Part shown: positions 56,476 to 64,000 of the stretch, one piece after another
How the letters are laid out: every line of letters starts with the position of its first letter
Position numbering within the stretch: the first letter of the stretch is position 1
Notes under the pieces: generated by a model
The model's database searches: none
Told to the model about the DNA's origin: nothing
What the model saw: the letters and a program-made list of their open reading frames with translations, nothing else
Assembly: GCF_006120725.1 (NCBI RefSeq)
Contig: NZ_SWMU01000003.1
Location: 1 to 64,000 of the forward strand
DNA from: Mesohalobacter halotolerans
GTDB taxonomy: Bacteria; Bacteroidota; Bacteroidia; Flavobacteriales; Flavobacteriaceae
Reading direction: 5' to 3'
Length of the DNA stretch: 64,000 nucleotides
Position numbers and translations under genes: made by a program

Positions 56476-59151
56476 TTATTTCACAATCACTTTCTTAACG
56501 AGTTCTGAACCATTCTGAATAACTTTTACAAAGTAAATACCAGTATTCAGATCGCTTACACCTAGGCTAAAAGTATTGTTGTTATTATTTTTACTGGTTT
56601 GCCTGATCAAACGTCCATTCAAATCTATCAATTGAATATTTGCGTTAGAACTATCAACAAAATCTATATTTAAGACATCTGTAGCCGGATTAGGATAGAC
56701 GCTAAAGAAATCCTGTTCAAAGATTTGATTGTCTAAGGTTGTTGCAGAGCAAATATCAAGGGCCCAGTACTCTATAGTTCCCGTATTACCTATGAAGAAG
56801 TCTGTAACTCTTAAGGTCCAGGTACCATCTGTCTCTGTGCCTTCAAAGGCAGAGAGTGATTCTACAGGCTCAAAGAAACCTGTAAGGGTATCGTCACAAT
56901 TTGATACATATAGTGGAATACCTCCGTCATCAAAAGTCAAATTTATTTCTTCCGTATTACAAAGGTCTCTGCTCCAAAGCTTTACTACCTGACCTCCGGG
57001 TCCTTCAAGTTCAATGTCAATATCCTGAAAATTTGTATGCGATAGTTGAACCTGAACCGATAAACTGGAAACTATATCATCCTGTGACATTGAAATAGTA
57101 GATTCTCCCGGCGTACCAGGACTAGGCCCCACAAAACCAGAACCATCGGGTATACTCGTATTTGATGTTTCTTCTGCAAATTGACAGGTAGCATTAATAT
57201 TAAAAAACTTTTCATTTAGAGCAAAGAAAATATTGTCTGAGGCTCTGACCATCAATCTGCAATTGGAACCAACTATCCCGGCAGGTACTGTGATATCCTC
57301 TGAACCATCATTGGGCGTGTTGGCCAATAACACTTGATCGAATGAGATACCGCCATTAGTAGATACCAGAATATCAACTTCAGCGGCATCAACACCATTG
57401 GCATCAGTACCTGCAACATCCCAGGTTATTGTTTCTGTATCGCCCAGGTTCCATACAATTCCGTCCTGATCCTGAGATGTCACCTTAAATGGCCCTGTAC
57501 CTGCGACAACGGATAAGCTCACAAGATCCTGTTCACTCTGACCACCCAGAGGATTATTATCTCTCACGGTTACAACAAAATCCATATCTCTCGCAACATT
57601 TGGAAGAACTTCCCAGGTTGTTTGAAGCTGATTATTTAATAGGGTTTCCATTCTTGGAAAATATCTTGAAGGACTTGTTGTCGGTGCAAAACCTCTGAAC
57701 ATTGGGCCCACGGATGTTGAAGAAGACGGTGGTTGTGTTGCAATTTGATTATCAAATTGCTCCCAGGTGTAGGTTAAAAAATCTCCATCAGGGTCTGAAG
57801 CCTGTGCCTCTAAAACAAAAGCCGTTCTCCTTGGAATTAAATAATCTGCCCCAGGTGTAACAGAAGGTGGTGTATTTGCAATATTAGCAGTCTGTGCACA
57901 GTTTGTTGTCGTCATTCGGTTAAACATCTGAATCAAACTGGAAGAATGGTAATGATCCAGATTATCTCCTATAACATTAGGATTACAAATACCGGCGTAA
58001 GACATAATTGTAACACCGCTGCCAATTTCATAAACCGAATTGTCAGACCTGTTACCATTACAAGGATTGTTAAAGGTATGAGGCGCGCCAAATTGGTGTC
58101 CGATTTCATGGGCAAAAGTCAAGTCTATGCCGTCTCCAACGGGCACTGAGGAGCCCGAGACACCACCGGCTTTTATGCTGTCGTTACACAAACTATTTAA
58201 AAAAGCAACTCCACCACCAATTGTTGTTAGAACATGACCGATATCGTAATTATTGTCTCCTATGAATGGGGGTAAAAATGCATTGTGTTCACCTAAGATA
58301 ACACCTGTACTGTTTGTATCAGAATAAGGATCTGTTGCAGGATCTAAAAATATAATATTATCTATATTTGGTATGAATTGTAGGTTGACAGCTATTTCAT
58401 TCTCAAGTATCCCATTAACTCTGTCTAAAGAAACAGTCATTGCTGAAAGAACGGCAGCCTTTTGCTGAGTTGTTGTTCCAGAAGAAACACCAGCCTGGTT
58501 AATGTGGTACAAAGAATATTCAGCAGTCGTTGCACAAGCAAATCTGTATGTTCTGAATGTAGAATCTTCTATAGTAAGTTCATCTGTTTCCGGTGAGTAA
58601 CCCATTGCCTCCATAGCCTGGTTTTCTGCCTGATTTTCAAAATCACATGTGAATTGAGGGAATGTTGCATCCTTCATATTGAAAACTTTATAGAAGCCAC
58701 CGTTTCTGGTGTAAGGATTGATATACACTGAACCTTTAGAACTAAATATTTTAGCGTATACGCCATGTGGCGTAACTGTTACTCTTACCCTATCTGAATT
58801 ATCACCTCTGTGTTTACCCAGATAAGATTTGATCATAGGATAATTTGTAGCCAAATCCGGATGTAAAGTCTGTACTTCAAACATTTCAAATACACCAAAT
58901 TTATTCTGGGCATAAGGAATCTCGATCAATACATTGGAATTATCTTTTTCAAAGCGCATAGGTGCCTGTAGTAAAGTATTCTTCAAAGATTGCTCATTCA
59001 ATTGAAATACACTAAAATCAGAAACCTGTGTTTCATAATATACAAGATCTTCATTATCGATTGCATTAATGTTTTTTAGACTCCAGTGATTAGACTGGGA
59101 ATAAGCTATTGTTGATAAAATAATCGTGATAGCTAAAATTACATTTCTCAT
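56476..59151 (-). CDS. Secreted reprolysin-like metalloprotease with P domain and T9SS sorting tail
   Basis: An 891-residue protein. Signal MRNVILAITIILSTIAYSQ; a propeptide-like region (about 20-200) is followed by a metzincin domain with zinc motif HEIGHQFGAPHTF (His348, Glu349, His352, His358) and Met-turn region VTIMSYAGIC. Then come Ig/cadherin-like parts (ADYLIPRRTAFVLEAQASDP) and a proprotein-convertase-type P domain (about 670-805, ISMSQDDIVSSLSVQVQLSH). The tail is T9SS type A (FFSVYPNPATDVLNIDFVD ... GIYFVKVIQNGSELVKKVIV). A secreted protease for protein breakdown. Its paralogue lies directly upstream. Confidence 0.92.
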   Translation of the reverse strand: MRNVILAITIILSTIAYSQSNHWSLKNINAIDNEDLVYYETQVSDFSVFQLNEQSLKNTLLQAPMRFEKDNSNVLIEIPYAQNKFGVFEMFEVQTLHPDLATNYPMIKSYLGKHRGDNSDRVRVTVTPHGVYAKIFSSKGSVYINPYTRNGGFYKVFNMKDATFPQFTCDFENQAENQAMEAMGYSPETDELTIEDSTFRTYRFACATTAEYSLYHINQAGVSSGTTTQQKAAVLSAMTVSLDRVNGILENEIAVNLQFIPNIDNIIFLDPATDPYSDTNSTGVILGEHNAFLPPFIGDNNYDIGHVLTTIGGGVAFLNSLCNDSIKAGGVSGSSVPVGDGIDLTFAHEIGHQFGAPHTFNNPCNGNRSDNSVYEIGSGVTIMSYAGICNPNVIGDNLDHYHSSSLIQMFNRMTTTNCAQTANIANTPPSVTPGADYLIPRRTAFVLEAQASDPDGDFLTYTWEQFDNQIATQPPSSSTSVGPMFRGFAPTTSPSRYFPRMETLLNNQLQTTWEVLPNVARDMDFVVTVRDNNPLGGQSEQDLVSLSVVAGTGPFKVTSQDQDGIVWNLGDTETITWDVAGTDANGVDAAEVDILVSTNGGISFDQVLLANTPNDGSEDITVPAGIVGSNCRLMVRASDNIFFALNEKFFNINATCQFAEETSNTSIPDGSGFVGPSPGTPGESTISMSQDDIVSSLSVQVQLSHTNFQDIDIELEGPGGQVVKLWSRDLCNTEEINLTFDDGGIPLYVSNCDDTLTGFFEPVESLSAFEGTETDGTWTLRVTDFFIGNTGTIEYWALDICSATTLDNQIFEQDFFSVYPNPATDVLNIDFVDSSNANIQLIDLNGRLIRQTSKNNNNNTFSLGVSDLNTGIYFVKVIQNGSELVKKVIVK

Positions 59152-59185
59152 ATTAAACTTTTTTGTAAATATACAAATAGACCAA

Positions 59186-59213
59186 AAAAAAGCTGCAAAA
59201 CATGCAGCTTTTT
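59186..59213 (-). terminator. Hairpin between the two metalloprotease genes
   Basis: AAAAAGCTGC and GCAGCTTTTT pair perfectly around AAAACAT. The stem lies 25 bases past the stop at 59238 and just upstream of the next minus-strand gene (start 59151). Confidence 0.85.
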
Positions 59214-59237
59214 GTTATTAAATTAAGTATTTGGAAC

Positions 59238-61991
59238 TTATCTTATGATCAATTTACTCACGAATTTACCATTATCATTATTAACTTCGACAAGGTAAAC
59301 GCCTCTTTGGTATTCATTTTGAAGCTCGACCCTTAAAGAGGTATTGTTTGAATTTGGTATGATAGATTCTATAAGTCTTCCGCGGATATCAAAAATTGAA
59401 ATAGTTGAATCATTACCTAATGGCTGATTAAAATTCAAATTGAAGATTCCATCGTTAGGGTTCGGTGAAATTGAAAATTCATTGAATTGATTATCCTCAA
59501 CCGAGAAGGTTGTTGAGCAAATTTCGATATCCCAGGAGTTAAGTGTACCCACATCACCATTAAAAAAGTCAGCAAACTGCAATGTCCAATCACCACTTGT
59601 TCCATTTGAAAATACCGTCAATAAGTCATCATCCGGATCTACCGGGGCAAATACGCCTGTTGGACCGGGACCCGGTGACGGACCGCAGTCAGTGCCTGGC
59701 GCAGGTAAAGCTGCACCATTATCATTAAAAGTAATAACAAAACTGTCCTCGTTATCACAATTTCTCGCCCAAAGAGAGACTATTTCACTACTCGGACTAG
59801 CCAATTGAAAAACCATATCCTGAATATAAGTGTGTGATACGTCGAGTGTCACGTTAACGTCATCTATATTAGTTATGTCAGATGGAATATTGATAACGCT
59901 GGTTACCAAAGGGCCTTGCTGATTCGGGCCAGCGCCATCAGGGATGGCTACAGCATTATTATTAGCAAAATTATCACAATTCACGGATACATTGGAGTCT
60001 ATTGCAAATGTCGTTTGATTAACTGCGTAATACACGTTATCTACTGGTTCTACAAGAATTCTGCAAAATGGAGCCTGTAACGTTGGGACTACAATGTCCT
60101 CTGTTCCATCATTTGGTGTATTTGCAGCTAAAGTGGTATTAAAAGTGATTCCACCGTCAGTAGACAATAAGATATTGACGTTGCTTGTATTTATTCCATT
60201 GGCGTCGGTACCTGCAACATCCCATGTAATTGTTCTTGTTTCTCCGGGCAACCAGTTAATATTGGTTGTGTTTTGAGAGGTAACCTGAAATGGTCCAACG
60301 TTTGCAAAATTGACAATTACGACGTCTCTTGAAGATTGACCTACATTAATATTGTTGTCTCTCACCGTTACAGCAAAATTCATAGTTCTTGCTACCGTAG
60401 GTATAACTTCCCAGGTTGGTGCCAGATTTCCACTTAAAACAGAGTTAAACTCAGGGAAATAGCGTCTGGAATCACTGGAAGAAGGTAAAGATCTAAAACT
60501 AGGTCCTGTAGTAGATGTCGGGGATGGCGTTTGCTCTTGACCGTTAGGAAATGCTATCCCGTTGTTTATTTGCTCCCAGTTATATGTCAATGCATCATTC
60601 TCAGCATCAGTTGCCGTTACATCAAGATAGAAAGCTGTTCCATTTGGAATCGTATAATCCGGTACCGGAGTGATAGTTGGTGCACTATTAGGCTGTCCTG
60701 TAAGAGCTGCGCAGCCGGAACCATTTCCAATTGAAATGTTTTGGTAAATCTGATTGATGCTTATCTGATGAAAATGCGCATCACTATTGCTCTGTACATT
60801 TGGCGGACATATACCTGCATAGGCCATAATTGTGCTGCCGCTTCCCGGCTCAACAGCTACTGCATCACTTCTTGCACCGCCACAAAAGTTATTAAATGTA
60901 TGCTGCGCACCAAACTGATGCCCTATTTCATGACTCACATAATCAACATCATAAGGATCGCCCACAGGAGCAACTCCACCTGTCGCACCACGGGCTTTTG
61001 CTCCTGGCACACATAAGCTTCCTAAAGCAGCTACGCCACCACCTGGTGCCGTACTTACAATATGTCCTATATCATAATTAGCTGATTGAATGACATTATC
61101 AATTGTGGTTTGGTTTTCACCAAGCATTGCAAAAACGTCAAGATTAGTGTAGGGATCCGTATTCCCGTTCAAGAATATAATCTGGTCATTGTTTGCGACC
61201 AATTGCATTGTAGAGCCAAGATCTCTCTCATAGATTGAATTAACTCTGTCGACGGTCACAGTTATAGCAGCGAGAACAGCAGCTATTTGTTGTGTGGTTG
61301 TTCCTCCGCCGACACCAGCTTGATTTATATGATATTGAGAATACTCACCAGTTGCCGCAACCGCGAGCCTGTAAGTTCTTAAATTACTGTCATCTACTGT
61401 ATAAGTTTGGTTTTCTGTTGCTGATGTTTGATTTGCTATTAAGTCTGATTGATTATGAAAAAGACAACCGGCCTGAGTAAGATCAGAAGTACTCGATTTT
61501 AAAAACATAGCATAATAATCACTGGATTTATCAAGCGGATTTATGAATACCTGTCCTACATCAGGTTTTAATACCATTCCATAAAATCCGTAGGGCGTAA
61601 TGGTTATTCTTAACACGCTACCGTCGCTCTTATCAGATCTTCTACCTATAAAAGAGTGTATGTCAGGATAGTTTGAAGAAAGAACAGGCGAAAGTGTCTT
61701 TACTCTGAATATTTCATAAGTTTCAAAATCACCATTGAAATTTGGAATTTTAAGCTCAACATTACTATTTGAAAAATCTTCCCTGTAAGGTGCAGAAATA
61801 ATTGAAGACAAAACTTCTGATTTGCTCATTTGAAAGTATGAAGCATTTTTGATGGTTATATCATATTCAATAATTTCACTTTCATCTATTTTTATATCCT
61901 TATAATCGATCCCCTTCCAAGGGTTTTTTTGAGCATAAGTAGTTGAAAATAAAAAACATAGTAAAAATAATTTTAGTAAATTTTTAATCAT
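59238..61991 (-). CDS. Secreted reprolysin-like metalloprotease paralogue with P domain and T9SS tail
   Basis: A 917-residue paralogue of the downstream protein with the same order: signal (IKNLLKLFLLCFLFSTTYA), propeptide, metzincin domain with HEIGHQFGAQHTFNNFCGG (His354, Glu355, His358, His364) and STIMAYAGICPP, Ig-like parts (PDYTIPNGTAFYLDVTATDA), P domain (about 700-830, INIPSDITNIDDVNVTLDVS) and T9SS type A tail (FSISPNPNDGIFNLNFNQP ... RGVYLVEVNNDNGKFVSKLI). The two proteins differ at many positions, so the duplication is old. Likely an extracellular protease for nutrient supply. Confidence 0.92.
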   Translation of the reverse strand: MIKNLLKLFLLCFLFSTTYAQKNPWKGIDYKDIKIDESEIIEYDITIKNASYFQMSKSEVLSSIISAPYREDFSNSNVELKIPNFNGDFETYEIFRVKTLSPVLSSNYPDIHSFIGRRSDKSDGSVLRITITPYGFYGMVLKPDVGQVFINPLDKSSDYYAMFLKSSTSDLTQAGCLFHNQSDLIANQTSATENQTYTVDDSNLRTYRLAVAATGEYSQYHINQAGVGGGTTTQQIAAVLAAITVTVDRVNSIYERDLGSTMQLVANNDQIIFLNGNTDPYTNLDVFAMLGENQTTIDNVIQSANYDIGHIVSTAPGGGVAALGSLCVPGAKARGATGGVAPVGDPYDVDYVSHEIGHQFGAQHTFNNFCGGARSDAVAVEPGSGSTIMAYAGICPPNVQSNSDAHFHQISINQIYQNISIGNGSGCAALTGQPNSAPTITPVPDYTIPNGTAFYLDVTATDAENDALTYNWEQINNGIAFPNGQEQTPSPTSTTGPSFRSLPSSSDSRRYFPEFNSVLSGNLAPTWEVIPTVARTMNFAVTVRDNNINVGQSSRDVVIVNFANVGPFQVTSQNTTNINWLPGETRTITWDVAGTDANGINTSNVNILLSTDGGITFNTTLAANTPNDGTEDIVVPTLQAPFCRILVEPVDNVYYAVNQTTFAIDSNVSVNCDNFANNNAVAIPDGAGPNQQGPLVTSVINIPSDITNIDDVNVTLDVSHTYIQDMVFQLASPSSEIVSLWARNCDNEDSFVITFNDNGAALPAPGTDCGPSPGPGPTGVFAPVDPDDDLLTVFSNGTSGDWTLQFADFFNGDVGTLNSWDIEICSTTFSVEDNQFNEFSISPNPNDGIFNLNFNQPLGNDSTISIFDIRGRLIESIIPNSNNTSLRVELQNEYQRGVYLVEVNNDNGKFVSKLIIR

Positions 61992-62096
61992 GGTCCTGCT
62001 GATATTGTTAAGTTTAAATTAATTTTTATTCACAAATTAAGGTTTTTTTTTGCTAAAATCATAATATTGAGACATCAAATTTAAAAATTTAAAATT

Positions 62097-62939
62097 ATGA
62101 GAAAATTATTACTGATATGTTTTATCACTGTATTTGCCGGTGTAAGTGCTCAGGTACAAACACCACAACCCAGTCCTTCTGTACAACTGAAACAGGTTGT
62201 GGGACTAACCAACTTTGAAATTAATTACTCAAGTCCATCAATGAGAGGAAGAGAAATTTTTGGTGATCTGGTTCCATTTGAAAAACTCTGGAGAACGGGA
62301 GCCAATAAGAATACCACCATTAGTTTTGATGACAATATCGTTTTTGGTGGTGTTGAAGTTGAAGCCGGAGAATATGCGATCTTTTCAGAGCCGGGAGAGC
62401 GAGAGTGGAAAATTTACCTTTATAAAAATACAGAAAACTGGGGAACACCTAGGGAGTGGAATGAAGAGTTGATCGCCGCAAGCGCTATGGTAGAAGCCAT
62501 AAACGTAGAACCTGCATTTGAATCATTCACTATAAGTTTTGGCCATTTCACAAAAGATTCTGCACACCTGATCATGACCTGGGCAAATACTTCAACTCAT
62601 ATACTTATTGAAGTGCCTTCCGATAAAAAAGTTATGAAAAGTATAGAGATGAGCATGAAGGATCCTACGCCTGCAGACCTTTACAGTGCTGCAGTTTATT
62701 TTTTAGAAACAGACAGAGACATCAACAAAGCTAAAAAGTGGATTGATCAGGCTATGGATGCTCGTGATGACAAACCATACTGGATGTTAAGACAGCAATC
62801 TCTTATATATGCTAAAGCGGGAGAAAAAAATATGGCTATAAAATTAGCTCAGCAATCACTAGAAGCAGCACAGAAAGCCAGAAATGCAGATTATGTCAAA
62901 ATGAATAAAGAATCTTTGAAAGAATGGGGAGCCTATTAA
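62097..62939 (+). CDS. DUF2911 domain protein
   Basis: A 280-residue exported protein with signal KLLLICFITVFAGVSAQV. Residues about 20-180 are DUF2911: PSPSVQLKQVVGLTNFEINY SSPSMRGREIFGDLVPFEKL WRTGANKNTTISFDDNIVFG, then EAGEYAIFSEPGEREWKIYL and NWGTP. The last 80 residues form TPR-like helices (DLYSAAVYFLETDRDINKAK KWIDQAMD). Function is unknown; it is a periplasmic or outer protein frequent in Bacteroidota. It ends in a strong terminator. Confidence 0.88.
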   Translation: MRKLLLICFITVFAGVSAQVQTPQPSPSVQLKQVVGLTNFEINYSSPSMRGREIFGDLVPFEKLWRTGANKNTTISFDDNIVFGGVEVEAGEYAIFSEPGEREWKIYLYKNTENWGTPREWNEELIAASAMVEAINVEPAFESFTISFGHFTKDSAHLIMTWANTSTHILIEVPSDKKVMKSIEMSMKDPTPADLYSAAVYFLETDRDINKAKKWIDQAMDARDDKPYWMLRQQSLIYAKAGEKNMAIKLAQQSLEAAQKARNADYVKMNKESLKEWGAY

Positions 62940-62967
62940 TTAAAATTAAATAAGATATTGATTATCA

Positions 62968-62999
62968 GCCCTATCAATCATATGATAGGGCGTTTTTTA
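62968..62999 (+). terminator. Rho-independent terminator after the DUF2911 gene
   Basis: GCCCTATCA and TGATAGGGC pair around ATCATA, followed by GTTTTTTAA. It lies 29 bases after the stop at 62939. Confidence 0.85.
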
Positions 63000-63038
63000 A
63001 TTATAAATTGCCACTTTTAAATATTTGCTTTAAAATTA

Positions 63039-63068
63039 TTGTGATTTGTTTATGAAAGCCTATATTTG
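63039..63068 (+). promoter_or_regulatory. Putative secDF promoter
   Basis: TTG (63039-63041), a 19-base spacer and TATATTTG (63061-63068) fit the Bacteroidota -33/-7 consensus well. The -7 box is 33 bases before the ATG at 63102. Confidence 0.55.
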
Positions 63069-63101
63069 TGCGATTTTTTAGACACACCTAATTTTATACA
63101 A

Positions 63102-64000
63102 ATGCACAATAAAGGACTTATAAGATTATTTGCCATTTTATTTGGTTTAGTATGTATTTATCAGCTATCCTACACATACATCGCTAGTCAAATAGAAAAT
63201 AATGCTGAAAAATTTGCGCAAGCTGAAATCTCTGAAAATCAAAAGAATTATGCCGATCTCAGAGAAGAAAAAGTTAAGGTTTACTTAGATTCTGTCAAAA
63301 ACGAGCCTTATTTCATAGGTATCACATACGAAGATGCTAAAAATAAAGAACTTAATAAAGGACTTGATTTAAAGGGTGGTATCAACGTGATACTTCAAAT
63401 ATCGGTTAAAGATATTTTGAGAAATTTAGCCAATGGTTCAGATGATCCCAGTTTCGTTAAAGCCTTAAATGAAGCTTCTCAGCAACAAAAAAATAGTCAA
63501 GATCCTTATGTTGATTTATTCTTTGAGGCCTTTGATAATATTCAGGGTGCCAAGTTAGCTTCACCTAATATATTTGCAAACAAAGATCTATCTGATGATA
63601 TCAATCTTAATATGACCAATGAACAGGTCAAACCCATTATCCGCAGAAAGATAGATGAAAGTATTGTTTCGGCCTTCGAAGTCATTCGCGAACGAATTGA
63701 TAAATTTGGGGTTACACAACCTAACATTCAAAGACTTGGAGATTCTGGTAGAATCCTTGTAGAACTTCCTGGAGCCAAAGATATCAGTAGAATTCAAAAA
63801 CTTTTACAAAGTACAGCGCAACTTGAGTTTTGGGAAGTATATCAGGTCGGCGATCTCATTGAATTTTTTGTCGAAGCCGATAAAATTGCTGCTCAAAATA
63901 TCGCTATTCAAGATTCTATTAACAATCCAGAAAAAGAAAAAGTAGAAACGCAATCAGATTCCACACAAACCGATCAAGACTTAGATGAATTATTGGATAG
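63102..64000 (+). CDS. secDF: Protein translocase subunit SecDF, N-terminal part (runs off window)
   Basis: 299 codons are present from ATG 63102 with no stop. The start is MHNKGLIRLFAILFGLVCIY QLSYTYIA (first membrane span), then the SecD motif NKGLDLKGGINVILQISVKD, and RKIDESIVSAFEVIRERIDK FGVTQPNIQRLGDSGRILVE LPGAKDISRIQKLLQSTAQL, the P1-head region of SecD. Bacteroidota usually have SecD and SecF fused in one protein of about 1000 residues, so about 70% should lie beyond the window. It uses the proton gradient to pull exported proteins through SecYEG. Confidence 0.93.
   Translation, partial: MHNKGLIRLFAILFGLVCIYQLSYTYIASQIENNAEKFAQAEISENQKNYADLREEKVKVYLDSVKNEPYFIGITYEDAKNKELNKGLDLKGGINVILQISVKDILRNLANGSDDPSFVKALNEASQQQKNSQDPYVDLFFEAFDNIQGAKLASPNIFANKDLSDDINLNMTNEQVKPIIRRKIDESIVSAFEVIRERIDKFGVTQPNIQRLGDSGRILVELPGAKDISRIQKLLQSTAQLEFWEVYQVGDLIEFFVEADKIAAQNIAIQDSINNPEKEKVETQSDSTQTDQDLDELLD

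Overview
The window is about 64 kb of low-GC DNA from a member of the Bacteroidota, most likely a marine Flavobacteriaceae (Flavobacteriia). Four things point there: type IX secretion (T9SS) type A C-terminal sorting domains on very large surface proteins, FISUMP and DUF4199-type proteins, a promoter of the form TTG-N19-TAnnTTTG before secDF, and typical flavobacterial housekeeping neighbours (htpG, yqeY, uppP, proCBA, holA, glmM, pgpH, secDF). Everything here is read by eye; no database search was run.

Layout. (1) 1-10 kb is an accessory, decaying region, mostly on the minus strand. It holds broken genes (FISUMP tail, LpxL-like acyltransferase, serine hydrolase, orphan T9SS tail) and many lipoproteins. 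It also holds a tight operon of LPP20-like proteins that includes an NlpC/P60 peptidase and a probable outer-membrane barrel. Two repeat families run through it: a 470-bp intergenic repeat with two terminator hairpins, and an approximately 80-nt leader placed directly before three unrelated start codons. (2) 10.3-12.8 kb holds a one-span membrane protein that may be a sensor, then an IS982-family element inserted beside an IS3-type end. (3) 13-18.4 kb holds htpG, a Na+/Ca2+ antiporter, a di-haem cytochrome, yqeY and an unusual array. In that array an exact 295-bp unit carrying a GIY-YIG nuclease gene is repeated twice in front of tRNA-Arg(UCG), and each unit carries the 5' end of that tRNA broken by a palindrome.

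(4) 19-37 kb is a surface-adhesin island: a TPR/HTH regulator followed by two giant T9SS proteins (2297 and 2675 aa), each followed by a very small secreted protein with a PID-CTERM-like tail. A third, decayed copy of the start of the island lies at its distal end. The giant genes contain long in-frame DNA repeats and share nearly identical 3' ends, which suggests recombination. (5) 37-38 kb holds IS3-family debris. (6) 38-64 kb is mostly ordinary chromosome: oligopeptidase B, a thioesterase, tag, uppP, an enoyl-CoA hydratase, the proline pathway proC-proB-proA, an OmpA lipoprotein, a glycosyltransferase, holA, glmM, a Sua5/YrdC protein, pgpH, an alpha/beta hydrolase, two tandem paralogous secreted metalloproteases with T9SS tails, a DUF2911 protein and the start of secDF, which runs off the window.

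The best candidates for something undescribed are the leader element in the lipoprotein region, the GIY-YIG/tRNA-Arg tandem unit, the LPP20-NlpC/P60-barrel operon and the adhesin/small-protein modules.
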